Shown: in pieces, positions 16,760-25,711 of the stretch
Numbering within the stretch: position 1 is the first letter of the stretch
How the letters are laid out: each line of letters opens with the position of its first letter
DNA from: an uncultured Nocardiaceae bacterium
GTDB lineage: Bacteria > Actinomycetota > Actinomycetes > Mycobacteriales > Mycobacteriaceae
Assembly (NCBI GenBank): GCA_936936565.1
Contig: CAKZIX010000125.1
Coordinates: 1-64,000 of the forward strand
Reading direction: 5' to 3'
DNA: 64,000 nt
The notes under the pieces: generated by a model
Told to the model about the DNA's origin: nothing
The model's input: only the letters and a program-made list of their open reading frames with translations
Database searches by the model: none
Position numbers and translations under genes: made by a program

Positions 16760-18079
16760 CTACGGCGTCACGCAGGGGGCGTCGTACTTGATCTTCTCGA
16801 GGGTCGGGGCCTTGAATCCGGACTGCAGCGTCTTGGTGCCCATCGGCGCGGCGTCGTCGGGCACCGCGATGGTGCCGGTGAAGTTCTTCGCCTCCGGGGC
16901 CTTGCCGTAGGTCTGGTTCGGGGCCAGGCCGTCGAAGTTGACGTCCAGGTCGCCGGCCAGCTTGCGGACCGCGACACGGTTGAGCTTGTCGTCCTTGGCT
17001 GCGGCTTCGAGGATCTGCTTCGTCGGCATGGAGATCGCCCAGCCGGCGATGTAGGCCCAGTTGGCCGGCGTCTTGCCGCCGGCCGCGGCCTTGGCCGCCT
17101 CGATGCCCTTGCTGGTGCCGTCCCAGCCGTCGTAGGGGCTGGTGCCGTTGTAGACGGCCTTCAGCGCGGGCGCGGCCGGGGTCTTCAGCAGGGCGCCGTT
17201 CCAGGTCGGGCCGGCGCCGATGAAGCGTCCCTTGTAGCCGCCGGCGACGGCCTTGCCGACGATTTCGGCGGTCTCGGCGGGGCCGGTCGCGAGCGCGACG
17301 ACATCGGGCGCGGCGGCGATGATCTGCTGCACCGGGCCGTCCTGGTTGCCCGCCACCTGGTTCGGGGCGGTCTTGATGGTGGCGACCAGCTGTGCGCCGT
17401 TGGCCTCGGCCCAGCGCTTGGCGCCTTCGGCGTAGTCGCCGCCGTAGTCGCCGGGGAAGGCAACGGCGGCAACCTTGTTCGGCTTGCCCTTGTTGGCGGC
17501 GAACCAGTCCAGGCCGATCACGGACTCGGTGCAGTAGGAGTAGCCGGTTTCGAGCACCAGGCCCTTGTCGGTGTCGGGGAACTGCCAGCCCGACCAGAAC
17601 GTCCCGGCCGCGGCCACGACGTTGTCTTTGTCCATGTCGTCGAGGATCGCCTGGGTGTGCACCGTGCCGAGGCTGACCGCGAGCGCGAGCACCTTGGGCT
17701 CGATCTCCTTGTAGGCCGCGGCGTGCTTCTGCGGGTCGTAGGAGGTGTTCTTGGTGTTGGTGGCCAGGTCGACCTCGTACTTGCCGTCGATGCCGCCCGA
17801 CTCGTTGACCTTCTTCCAGAAGTCCGTCTGCCCGGCGTTGACCGCCTGGCCGATGACGGAGAAGGCGCCGCCTTCGAGGTCGTTGAGGGAACCGAGGTAG
17901 ATGCACCCCTTGGCCTTGTCGATGGCGTTGGGGCACGGCTCCTTCGTGACGCCGGGGCCCGTGGAACCATCTGCGCCGGCATCGTCTTCGACGCTCGAAC
18001 AACCGACCGCAAGCAGCATCGCTGCCAGGGCGGGCAGAGCGGCCGCGCGAACGAACCCGCGGCGTTGTGCTGCTCTCAT
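16760..18079 (-). CDS. ABC importer substrate-binding lipoprotein (LivJ/K-like)
   Basis: A 439-aa extracytoplasmic binding protein of the branched-chain amino acid/amide family (periplasmic-binding fold type I). The signal peptide ends in the lipobox LAVGC (Cys27), so it is lipid-anchored. The lobe motif NDLEGGAFSVIGQAVNAGQTD-like start (IYLGSLNDLEGGAF) and the VAAVAFPGDYGGDYAEGAKRW segment fit the family. The start follows AAGGAG. It is the last gene of the operon, 22 bp behind the LivM-type permease. The ligand is unlikely to be a simple amino acid, given the acyl-CoA ligase in the same operon (inference). Confidence 0.88.
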   Translation of the reverse strand: MRAAQRRGFVRAAALPALAAMLLAVGCSSVEDDAGADGSTGPGVTKEPCPNAIDKAKGCIYLGSLNDLEGGAFSVIGQAVNAGQTDFWKKVNESGGIDGKYEVDLATNTKNTSYDPQKHAAAYKEIEPKVLALAVSLGTVHTQAILDDMDKDNVVAAAGTFWSGWQFPDTDKGLVLETGYSYCTESVIGLDWFAANKGKPNKVAAVAFPGDYGGDYAEGAKRWAEANGAQLVATIKTAPNQVAGNQDGPVQQIIAAAPDVVALATGPAETAEIVGKAVAGGYKGRFIGAGPTWNGALLKTPAAPALKAVYNGTSPYDGWDGTSKGIEAAKAAAGGKTPANWAYIAGWAISMPTKQILEAAAKDDKLNRVAVRKLAGDLDVNFDGLAPNQTYGKAPEAKNFTGTIAVPDDAAPMGTKTLQSGFKAPTLEKIKYDAPCVTP

Positions 18080-18101
18080 GTCATTCTCCTTCTGGGGTGA
18101 A

Positions 18102-19280
18102 TCAGTAACTGAACGGCCAGGCTTTGAAGTAGTTGCGGATGCGCAGCCAGATGCCGAACATGCCGCGTGGCTCGAGGATCACGACGGCGGCGATGAGCAC
18201 GCCGAACAGGATCAGCTTGAGCTGCTCGAGGGTGACGCCGAGGATGGCGCCGCTGTCGTCGACCAGGAACGGGAACGCCTGGGTGATCTCCTCCAGCACG
18301 CGCGGCAGCAGCACCACGAACGCCGCACCCATGATGGTGCCGGAGATGGTGGCGATGCCGCCGATCAGTACGATCGCGAGAAAGTCGATGGACAGCAACA
18401 GATTCCAGCGTTCCGCGCTGATCTGCCCGACCACCACCGACAGCAGCGCGCCGCACACCCCGGCATACGCCGAGGAGATGACGAACGCCAGCGTCTTGGT
18501 GCGCTGCAGCGGCACGCCCATCACCTCGGCGGCGATGTCGCGGTCGCGCACGGCGGCGAACGAGCGCCCGATGCGCGAGCGCGCCAGGTTGCGCGCGGCA
18601 ATCGCAAGTGCCACGAGCACGGCCAGGCACACCAGGTAGAGCGTCACGGTCTCGTCGACGATCACTCCGGCGACCTTGTACTTCTGCGTCAGGTCGATGC
18701 CGAACAGTGTCAATTCCGCTGGGCGGCGGCCGATTCCGGCGCCGCCGGTGACCTGGGTCCACTCCTGGAACAGATGCTCGCCGAGCATCACCAGGCCGAG
18801 GGTGAGCGTGGCCAGGTAGAGCCCGCGCACGCGAGATGCCAACGGCGCCACCAGGAAGCCGAGGATGGCGGGCACGATGGCGGCCATCGGCAGCCACAGC
18901 GCCATGTCCCAGCCCAGGCCGACCACGGAGCGGGTTTCCTTGCCGCCGAACACCGCGGCGGTATAGGCGCCGGCACCGACGAAGAACGCGTGGCCGAGCG
19001 AGACCTGGCCGGCGAAGCCGGTCAGCAGGTTCAGCCCGATCCCGCCGATGGCGTACACCGCTACCAGCGCAAGCAGATTCGTCACGTCGGTGGCGACGAG
19101 GAACGGTGCCAGCACGGCGCACACCAGCAGTCCACCGGTCCACCACGCCTTGGTGGGGGAGTTCCAGATGGCCTGGTCTTTGCCGTAGGCGGTGTAGAGC
19201 TTGGGGCGGCCGCGGCGTACTGCGCGCGGCGCGCGCACCCGCTGTCGCGTGGCGACCTCGGATCCGATGTCGATCGTCAT
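18102..19280 (-). CDS. ABC importer permease, LivM type
   Basis: A 392-aa permease with a long basic N-terminal extension (residues 1-45) before the first membrane span, then about ten hydrophobic helices. Family signature segments are GLNLLTGFAGQVSLGHAFF and the coupling-helix region SRIGRSFAAVRDRDIAAEVMG, followed by GVCGALLSVVVGQISAE. Its ATG overlaps the stop of the LivH-type gene (TGA/ATG, 19277-19280), indicating coupled translation. Confidence 0.9.
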   Translation of the reverse strand: MTIDIGSEVATRQRVRAPRAVRRGRPKLYTAYGKDQAIWNSPTKAWWTGGLLVCAVLAPFLVATDVTNLLALVAVYAIGGIGLNLLTGFAGQVSLGHAFFVGAGAYTAAVFGGKETRSVVGLGWDMALWLPMAAIVPAILGFLVAPLASRVRGLYLATLTLGLVMLGEHLFQEWTQVTGGAGIGRRPAELTLFGIDLTQKYKVAGVIVDETVTLYLVCLAVLVALAIAARNLARSRIGRSFAAVRDRDIAAEVMGVPLQRTKTLAFVISSAYAGVCGALLSVVVGQISAERWNLLLSIDFLAIVLIGGIATISGTIMGAAFVVLLPRVLEEITQAFPFLVDDSGAILGVTLEQLKLILFGVLIAAVVILEPRGMFGIWLRIRNYFKAWPFSY

Positions 19281-20227
19281 ACTCGCTGCACTTCCTTGGT
19301 GCCGAACAGGCCGTACGGGGACACGAGCAGGACCGCGAACATCAGCACGTACGGCATGACGACGTCGAAGTTGGCGCCCAGCCACGGCGCCACATCCGGC
19401 TGGTAGGTCTTGGTGAGGGCTTCGGCCCAGCCGACGGCGATGCCGCCGATGACTGCGCCCTTGATGGAGTCCAGGCCGCCGATGATGATGGCGGGCAACG
19501 CTTTCAGTGCGACGAGCGCGGCCGCGGCGGCGACGCCGCCCGGCGCGGTGCCGAGCAGGATGCCGCCGCAGGCGGCCAGTGCACCGGCCAGCGCCCAGGA
19601 CAGTGAGAAGATGGTGCCGGCCGAAATGCCCTGTGCCATCGCGGTTTCCTGGTCGGCTGCGGTGGCCCGCATCGCCAACCCGTACCGCGAGCGCGCCAGC
19701 CACAGCGCCAGCGCGCCGATGATGACTACGGCGGCAACGACTTTGAAGATGTCGACGTAGCCGACGGTGACGCCGCCGACACACGGTGCCTGCACTCCGG
19801 CCACGTCGCCGGTGGCGGCGCGGGTGCCGCCCAGGCACAGGCTGCGCAGGCCCCACGGATCGCCCGAGGTGATGACGTCGGGTCCGAACATCTTGTTGGC
19901 CACCACGAGTCCGGCCGCGAACAGCCCGACGGTCACCAGCGTGGCAGAGAACGGCGGCTGTCCGACCATGGGCCGCATGGCAATCCGCTCGGTGGCCCCG
20001 GCGATCAGGGCGACCGCCGCCACCGCGAGCACTGCGGCCAGCGCGAACGGCAGCCCGGCCGCGTCCACCAGCTTGAAGCTGATCCAGGTGCCGAAGATCA
20101 TGAACACCGGCTGCGCGAAGTTCATCACGCCGGTGGCCCGGAAGATGATCACGAACCCGACCGCGATCAGCGCGTACATCGCCCCGAGACCGGTTCCGCG
20201 GACGAGGGATTCGACGAACTCGATCAT
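19277..20227 (-). CDS. ABC importer permease, LivH type
   Basis: A 316-aa polytopic permease. GTGLGAMYALIAVGFVIIFRATGVMNFAQ is the N-terminal LivH signature (seen here as GAMYALIAVGFVIIFRATG), and SRYGLAMRATAADQETAMAQG is the coupling helix that contacts the ATPases. It overlaps the acyl-CoA ligase gene by ATGA and the LivM-type gene by 4 bp. It would pair with the LivM-type protein to form the pore. Confidence 0.9.
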   Translation of the reverse strand: MIEFVESLVRGTGLGAMYALIAVGFVIIFRATGVMNFAQPVFMIFGTWISFKLVDAAGLPFALAAVLAVAAVALIAGATERIAMRPMVGQPPFSATLVTVGLFAAGLVVANKMFGPDVITSGDPWGLRSLCLGGTRAATGDVAGVQAPCVGGVTVGYVDIFKVVAAVVIIGALALWLARSRYGLAMRATAADQETAMAQGISAGTIFSLSWALAGALAACGGILLGTAPGGVAAAAALVALKALPAIIIGGLDSIKGAVIGGIAVGWAEALTKTYQPDVAPWLGANFDVVMPYVLMFAVLLVSPYGLFGTKEVQRV

Positions 20228-22146
20228 GACTGCACCGCGCTCGGTGCGTTGTCGTTCATGGGTGTGCCTTCTGCTGTGTGCACCGACTGCAGGTCCCCGC
20301 CCGCATGATCGGTGCAGTTGGCGTACATGTCGTCGATCAGGTGATCGAACGACTTGATCAGGGCGGCGCGCTTGACCTTTCGGGTCGCGGTGAGTTCGCC
20401 GTCTTCGTGGTCGAGCTGCTTGCGCAGCATGCGGAACTTGCGGATGTGCTCCACCCGCGCGAACTTCTCGTTGCCGGCCACCACCGCCGCGCGCACCAAC
20501 TCCATCACCTCGGCCTTGCCGGCCAGGTCGTGGTAGGTGGTGTACTGAATTCCCTTGCGGGAGGCCCAGTCTGCGACAACGTCGTACTCGATGGCGATCA
20601 GCGCGGTCAGGTACGCCCGCCCGTCGCCGACGACCACGGCCTCGTTGACGAACGGCGAGGTCTTGATCTCGTTCTCGATTTCGGCGGGAGAGATGTTCTT
20701 GCCGCCCGCGGTGATCAGAATGTCCTTGCTCCGGCCCACCAGCCGCAAGTACGTCTCGTCCACCCATTCGCCCAGGTCGCCCGTGCGCAGCCAGCCGTCG
20801 GCGGTGAATGTGTCGGCGGTGGCCTCCGGCTTGCCCCAGTAGCCGACGAAGTTGCCGGCGTGGCGCGTCTGGATCTCGCGGGTGTCGGGGTCGATGCGCA
20901 CCTCGATGCCCGGCAGCACCTCGCCGACGGTGCCGAGACGTTGCCTGCCGAGCCGGGTGGCGGTGGCCAGCGCCGTGTTCTCGGTCATGCCGTAGGCCTC
21001 GGTGACCTGCACGCCGAGTCCGAGGAAGAACTCCAGGACGTCCGGCGAAATCGGCGCCGCCGCCGACAGCGCGGCACGCACGTGGCGCAAGCCCAGCCGT
21101 TCGCGCAGCGCCCGGAACACCAGCACCCACCCGAGCGCGTACCACAGGCGAGTGCCCGCGGTGTGCGCGCCGCCGTTGGCAAGCCGTTGCCGCGCAACCC
21201 GTCCCGCGATCCGCTCCGCGACGCGCCAGCTCAGCCGCTTGAGCGGCGTCGCCGAGGACATCTTGGATTCGACAGTGGCCCGCATCTTCTCCCACACCCG
21301 CGGCACCCCGAAGAACACCGTCGGCTGCACCTCGGCGAGGTCGCTCGAGATGGTGTCGAACGACTCCGCGAAGTGCACGACGACCCCGCAGCAGGCGTTG
21401 TTCCAGGTGGTCAGCGCCCGCTCGGCAACGTGGCACAGCGGCAGGTAGGACAGGGTCACGTCGTTCTCGCCCGGCACCGCGGTGAGCAGCGCCTCGCCGG
21501 AGCGCACCTTGTCGACGTAGAAGCTGACGTTGGCCACCGACAGCATCGCACCCTTCGGCGGGCCGGTGGTGCCCGAGGTGTACACCAGCGTCGCGAGGTC
21601 CTCCGCGGTTGCGCTGCTTCGGATTTCGTCGAGCAGTCCGGGATGTTCGCTGCGGTGCGCGACGCCGCGGGCGCGCAGCTGCGCCCAGGACATCAGGCGC
21701 GCGTCGTCGTAGCCGGTCAGGCCGCGCGGCTCCAGGTAGACGATGGTCTCCAGCTGCGGGCAGCGCTCCCACACCGCCATCGCCTTGTCCACCTGCTCCT
21801 GATCTTGTGCGACCAGCACTTTCACGCCGGAGTCGGCGAGCACGTGCTCGATCTCCGCCGCCGGGCTGGTGGGGTAGAACCCCACGGTCACCGCGCGCAG
21901 CGACAGCGCGCCGAGATCGGCATACAGCCACTCGCACCGGTTTTCCGACAGCACGCCGACGCGGTCGCCGGCCTGCACGCCGAGCGCGGCCAGCGCGTGT
22001 GCGGTGACGGTGCGCTCCTCGTCGTATGCGGCCCAGGTGATCTGGCGCCAGACGCCGAACTCCTTCTCGCGCAGAGCAACTGTGTCCGGGGTGCGCGCCG
22101 CCCGGGCGGCCACCAGGTCCGGCAGCCGGTGCAGGGTGGTGGTCAC
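20224..22146 (-). CDS. Long-chain-type acyl-CoA ligase embedded in the ABC operon
   Basis: A 640-aa AMP-forming ligase of the large FadD15/FAA1-like subgroup. Motifs are the P-loop YTSGTTGPPKGAML, GFYPTSPAAEIEHVL, AYGMTENTALAT, GWLRTGDLGEW, the hinge GRSKDILITAGGKNISP and the C-terminal lysine region ELTATRKVKRAALI. The GTG at 22146 overlaps the LivG-type stop (GTGA), and its own stop overlaps the LivH-type start (ATGA). It is therefore translationally locked into the importer operon. The likely role is to trap the imported acid as its CoA ester (inference). Confidence 0.9.
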   Translation of the reverse strand: MTTTLHRLPDLVAARAARTPDTVALREKEFGVWRQITWAAYDEERTVTAHALAALGVQAGDRVGVLSENRCEWLYADLGALSLRAVTVGFYPTSPAAEIEHVLADSGVKVLVAQDQEQVDKAMAVWERCPQLETIVYLEPRGLTGYDDARLMSWAQLRARGVAHRSEHPGLLDEIRSSATAEDLATLVYTSGTTGPPKGAMLSVANVSFYVDKVRSGEALLTAVPGENDVTLSYLPLCHVAERALTTWNNACCGVVVHFAESFDTISSDLAEVQPTVFFGVPRVWEKMRATVESKMSSATPLKRLSWRVAERIAGRVARQRLANGGAHTAGTRLWYALGWVLVFRALRERLGLRHVRAALSAAAPISPDVLEFFLGLGVQVTEAYGMTENTALATATRLGRQRLGTVGEVLPGIEVRIDPDTREIQTRHAGNFVGYWGKPEATADTFTADGWLRTGDLGEWVDETYLRLVGRSKDILITAGGKNISPAEIENEIKTSPFVNEAVVVGDGRAYLTALIAIEYDVVADWASRKGIQYTTYHDLAGKAEVMELVRAAVVAGNEKFARVEHIRKFRMLRKQLDHEDGELTATRKVKRAALIKSFDHLIDDMYANCTDHAGGDLQSVHTAEGTPMNDNAPSAVQS

Positions 22147-22955
22147 GACGTCGCCTCCTCGAGCAGCGCCTCGGCTTCTTCGGCGGAGTCGGTGTCGGCG
22201 CCACCCAGGTAGGCGGCGATGACCGCGGGATCGCGCTGCACCTCGGCGGGAGTGCCGAGAGAAATCCGTTTTCCGAAGTCCAGCACCATGATTCGGTCCG
22301 CGAGATCCATCACCAGACGCATATCGTGCTCGACCATGATCATCGAGATGTGCAGTTCCTGGCGGATGTCGGAGATGAACCGCGCCATGTCCTCGGTCTC
22401 CTCGACGTTCATCCCGGCCACGGGCTCGTCGAGCAGCAGGAGCTTGGGTTCCATCGCCAGCGCGCGGGCGAGTTCCACCCGCTTCTTGATCCCGTAGGGC
22501 AGCATGCCGACCGGCTGGTGGCGTACCGGCGCGAGTTCCAGGAATTCGATGAGCCCCTCGGCAAAACGACGCGCGCCCAGCTCCGCGCGACGTGCCCGCC
22601 CGACATGCAACGCGGCCTCGAATGCGCTGTAGCGCAGGTGAATGTGACGTCCGAGCTTGATGTTGTCGAGCACCGTCAGGTTGTCGAACAGCTCGATGTT
22701 CTGGAACATGCGGGCCACCCCGCGGCGCGCGATCGCGTCCGGGCGCTGGCCCAGCAGCGGCTCCCCGTCGAGGGTCACGGTGCCTTCCTGTGGGCGGTAC
22801 ACCCCGGACAGGCAGTTGAAGATGGACGTCTTGCCGGCGCCGTTGGGTCCGATCACGGCGAACAGCTCGCCGTCGGCCACGTCGAAGGCAACCCCCGACA
22901 GTGCATGTGTGCCACCGAAGCGCAGGCTCAGGTCGCAGACGTTCAGGACGTTCAT
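22143..22955 (-). CDS. ABC importer ATPase, LivG type
   Basis: A 270-aa ATPase. Walker A GPNGAGKTS, Q-loop, the LivG-type signature region around LPYGIKKRVELARALA (a degenerate LSGGQ), Walker B LLLLDEPVAGMN and H-loop VEHD are visible. The ATG at 22955 overlaps the stop of the LivF-type gene; a GTG nine bases upstream is an alternative. LivG proteins typically have this altered signature and C-terminal extension AYLGGADTDSAEEAEALLEE. Confidence 0.9.
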   Translation of the reverse strand: MNVLNVCDLSLRFGGTHALSGVAFDVADGELFAVIGPNGAGKTSIFNCLSGVYRPQEGTVTLDGEPLLGQRPDAIARRGVARMFQNIELFDNLTVLDNIKLGRHIHLRYSAFEAALHVGRARRAELGARRFAEGLIEFLELAPVRHQPVGMLPYGIKKRVELARALAMEPKLLLLDEPVAGMNVEETEDMARFISDIRQELHISMIMVEHDMRLVMDLADRIMVLDFGKRISLGTPAEVQRDPAVIAAYLGGADTDSAEEAEALLEEATS

Positions 22956-23734
22956 GCAATCCACCGCTTCCGGCGCTTGTAGCGCTTGAGATCTCGGTAG
23001 CTCACGCCCTCGGCGCCGAGCCCGAGGTAGAACTCCTTGATGTCGGAGTTCTCCTGCAAATCCTTTGCGGGAGCGTCCATAACGATCTTTCCGTTCTCCA
23101 TCACGTAGCCGTGCGAGGCGATCGACAGCGCCATCGCGGCGTTCTGCTCGACGAGCAGCACCCCGGTGCCGGACTGCGCGATCTCCACGATCAGGTCACG
23201 GATGCGCGCCACCACCAGCGGCGCCAGGCCCAGGCTGGGCTCGTCGAGAAGCAGGTATTTCGGGTCCGACATCAGGGCCCGCCCGATCGCCAGCATCTGC
23301 TGCTCGCCGCCGGAGAGGAACCCCGCGCGCTGGGCGCGGCGCTCCTTCAGAATCGGGAACATCGTGTAGATGCGTTCCAGATTCGGGGCGATCGTCGACC
23401 GCTTGCGTGTGTGCGCGCCGACCAGCAGATTCTCTTCGACGGTGAACTCGACGAAGATGCGCCGGCCCTCCATCACCTGCCCGATCCCGGCCCGCACCAC
23501 GGCGGCCGGATCGGCCTCGGTGATCGCCGTGCCGTCCACCGTGACCGTGCCCGCCGCGATTTTGCCCCGATGCGTGTCGAGCAGGCCGGTGATGGCCCGC
23601 AACGTCGACGTTTTGCCTGCTCCGTTGGCGCCGAGCAACGTCACGATCTGAGCGGGAGCCACGTCGAGGCTCACTCCCTTGCAGACCAGGATGACGTCCT
23701 CGTACACCACTTCCAGGTTGCGAACTTCCAGCAT
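22952..23734 (-). CDS. ABC importer ATPase, LivF type
   Basis: A 260-aa ATPase and first gene of the operon. Walker A GANGAGKTST, MEGRRIFVEFTVEENL, signature LSGGEQQMLAIGRALM, Walker B LLLDEPSLGLAP and H-loop LVEQN are typical LivF features. A C-terminal extension (EFYLGLGAEGVSYRDLKRYKRRKRW) is basic. The ATG at 23734 follows GGGAG. The operon promoter must lie within 23735-24000, which it shares back to back with ssrA. Confidence 0.92.
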   Translation of the reverse strand: MLEVRNLEVVYEDVILVCKGVSLDVAPAQIVTLLGANGAGKTSTLRAITGLLDTHRGKIAAGTVTVDGTAITEADPAAVVRAGIGQVMEGRRIFVEFTVEENLLVGAHTRKRSTIAPNLERIYTMFPILKERRAQRAGFLSGGEQQMLAIGRALMSDPKYLLLDEPSLGLAPLVVARIRDLIVEIAQSGTGVLLVEQNAAMALSIASHGYVMENGKIVMDAPAKDLQENSDIKEFYLGLGAEGVSYRDLKRYKRRKRWIA

Positions 23735-24000
23735 GCCGCTCCCGACCTCCGCTCGGCCGCCAGCCTGCGGCGCGCCGAATGGGGTGGACAGTATTGCGAT
23801 TTGTCCGCTTCCGGGAGAGTTTTCCGGGACCTACTTCTGGGTAATAAGTGTCTTCTATCCACAGCGCCTGGTCCGGGCCGGTCGGGCAACGTCGGGCGGC
23901 TGTGTGCGGGCCTCGGCTAGACCTACCGGCCGCCACGCACCCGTGCAGCCGGCGCCGGAGCCGTTGCGGATATCGGGATGAGATCGCGGGGCGGCGGCGT

Positions 24001-24029
24001 TACAATGGATAGCCCGGTCAACCACCGGG
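24001..24029 (+). promoter_or_regulatory. ssrA -10 element and 5' leader hairpin
   Basis: TACAAT at 24001-24006 is a good -10 box. The presumed precursor leader then contains a stem CCCGGT/ACCGGG (24013-24018 with 24024-24029) just before the mature tmRNA 5' end, where RNase P would cut. No clear -35 box is seen at the standard spacing. Confidence 0.55.
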
Positions 24030-24035
24030 ACGTAC

Positions 24036-24409
24036 GGGGCTGAACGGTTTCGACTGCGTACGTAGATCCAAGGGAAGCGTGCCGGTGCAGGCTGGAGACC
24101 ACCGTTGAGCGTCGCAGCAACCAATTAAGCGCCAACCCTGTTGAGCGCGACGCGTACGCTCTCGCTGCCTAAGCGAAGCTAGCGTCTGTCAGCCCGGATT
24201 CGCCTTCGGTCCGGAACCTGGCATCGACTAGAAGGATCACCGTCCACCGCGGTCGCGGCGGCGGACGGGACACCAAACAGCGACTGGGATCGTCATCACG
24301 GCTGGTTCGCGAGACTGTGAGATACCGAGTAAAGACATAGCGAACTGCGCACGGAGAAGCCTTGGAGAAGCGACGGAGGACCCGGGTTCAATTCCCGGCA
24401 GCTCCACCA
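24036..24409 (+). ncRNA. ssrA: Transfer-messenger RNA
   Basis: A 374-nt tmRNA. The 5' GGGGCTG pairs with 3' CAGCTCC before ACCA, forming the tRNA-like acceptor stem with an encoded CCA. The T-arm with TTCAATT loop lies at 24380-24400. The resume codon GCC at 24131 opens the tag reading frame ANPVERDAYALAA followed by TAA (24131-24172); the ALAA end marks proteins for ClpXP-type degradation. Together with SmpB it rescues ribosomes on broken mRNAs. The adjacent integrase shows that the 3' end is used as a phage attachment site, with the gene kept intact. Confidence 0.95.
24380..24409 (+). other. Probable attL core inside the ssrA 3' end
   Basis: The T-arm and acceptor 3' strand of ssrA run directly into phage DNA carrying the integrase 124 bp further on. 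Tyrosine integrases commonly use such tRNA/tmRNA 3' ends, the phage supplying an identical end. The exact core cannot be delimited because the right junction is outside the window. Confidence 0.6.
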
Positions 24410-24532
24410 CTTGTTGGCTGGTCACAGGAGGTAATTTACATCAACCCCAGCGCTGGGAACAGCGTTCGGGAACATATCGGGCGTACTCGGGCATATGCTG
24501 GGATCACTCCAGCGTTCTCGAGAGGTTTCAGC

Positions 24533-25705
24533 ATGGCCAGCATCTACACCCGACCACGCAAGGACGGCACCGTCGCCGTCCAGCTCAAGTGGCGCCGAAA
24601 CGGGTCGTGGGAGAGCGTGACGTTCGACGACTACGCGACCGCGGTCGAGTACCAGAAGCTCATCGACCGGGTCGGCGCCGAGCAGATGCTGAAGGTGCTC
24701 GCCGCGAAGACGGGCGTCACACAGGGCCGCGACGAGCCCTCGATCGAGGCGTGGTGCACCCGATACGTGAAGAACCTCACCGGCGTCTCCACGGGCACCC
24801 GGTCCGACTACGAGCGCTACATCCGCAACGACCTCGCAGTCATCGGGCCGTTGCCGCTGTCGGTCGTGATGGACGGCGAAACGATCCCCGGCTGGGTGAA
24901 CGGGCTCCAGACCAAGGGCAACGCACCGAAAACGATCTGGAACAAGCACGGATTCCTGTCCGGCGCGCTGTCGGCTGCGGTGCCGAAGTACCTGCCCCGC
25001 AACCCGTGCGACGACACCCGTCTCCCGCAGCGCGACGATGCCGAGATGGTGTTCCTCGAGGCAGTCGAGTATGCCGCGCTCCGAGGCGCGATGACCGACC
25101 GCTGGAAACCGATCACCGACTTTCTCGTCATGTCCGGCGCGCGATTCGGTGAGGTGACCGCGCTCACCGTCGCCGACATCGACTCCGACAAACTGACTTG
25201 CCGAATCAACAAGGCATGGAAGTCGACCGGCAACTCACGCCGCCCGGAGCTCGGCCCGCCGAAGACGAAGAAGTCCAAGCGCACCATCAACATTCCCGCC
25301 GAGGCGATCGACCTGCTGAACCTCGACCGCGCACCAGGGGAGCTGCTGTTCCACACGACGGCCGGAAAGAACGCCGGCCCGCGTACGCCGATCCTGCGGC
25401 ACCTGTATCTGCAGGCGTGGACGCGGACCCTGGCGAAGCTGCAGCGTCCGGGCCCCGATGGCAAGGTCGGCGACCCGCTCCACGGGAAGCGGCCACGCCC
25501 ACACGATCTGCGCCACACCTGCGTGTCCTGGATGATCCACGAGGGCGTCAACTTCAAGGCCATCCAAGAGCACCTCGGCCACGAGTCGATCACCACCACG
25601 ATGGATCGCTACGGACACCTCGACCGCGAAGCAGGTGCCCGGGCGGCGGCCGCAATCTCGAACCGGCTCAAGTCCGTGGCCGCGGGAGATGAAGACGACG
25701 AGTAG
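24533..25705 (+). CDS. int: Tyrosine-type phage integrase
   Basis: A 390-aa site-specific recombinase. It has an N-terminal arm-binding domain (residues 1-60), a SAM-like core-binding domain (about 70-170) and a catalytic domain with R in SGARFGEVTAL, K in the beta-hairpin, H-x-x-R in PHDLRHTCVSW, H in LGHESITTTMDRYGHLD and the nucleophile Tyr of MDRYGH. ATG 24533 follows GAGAGG; the frame is open upstream into ssrA but has no signal there. It inserts the phage at the ssrA 3' end beside which it lies. Confidence 0.95.
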   Translation: MASIYTRPRKDGTVAVQLKWRRNGSWESVTFDDYATAVEYQKLIDRVGAEQMLKVLAAKTGVTQGRDEPSIEAWCTRYVKNLTGVSTGTRSDYERYIRNDLAVIGPLPLSVVMDGETIPGWVNGLQTKGNAPKTIWNKHGFLSGALSAAVPKYLPRNPCDDTRLPQRDDAEMVFLEAVEYAALRGAMTDRWKPITDFLVMSGARFGEVTALTVADIDSDKLTCRINKAWKSTGNSRRPELGPPKTKKSKRTINIPAEAIDLLNLDRAPGELLFHTTAGKNAGPRTPILRHLYLQAWTRTLAKLQRPGPDGKVGDPLHGKRPRPHDLRHTCVSWMIHEGVNFKAIQEHLGHESITTTMDRYGHLDREAGARAAAAISNRLKSVAAGDEDDE

Positions 25706-25711
25706 GCCAGT

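Noticed and set aside
24380..24409. A separate tRNA gene at the attachment site
   Set aside because: The T-arm and acceptor belong to the tRNA-like domain of ssrA; no anticodon arm precedes them.
24362..24532. An upstream extension of the integrase into ssrA
   Set aside because: The frame is open, but it would begin inside the tmRNA; the ATG at 24533 has a ribosome site and gives the normal integrase length.
24410..24532. Integrase arm-type binding sites
   Set aside because: Loosely repeated CGGGCATAT/CGGGAACATAT-like words occur, but without attP sequence or a clear consensus I cannot support them.
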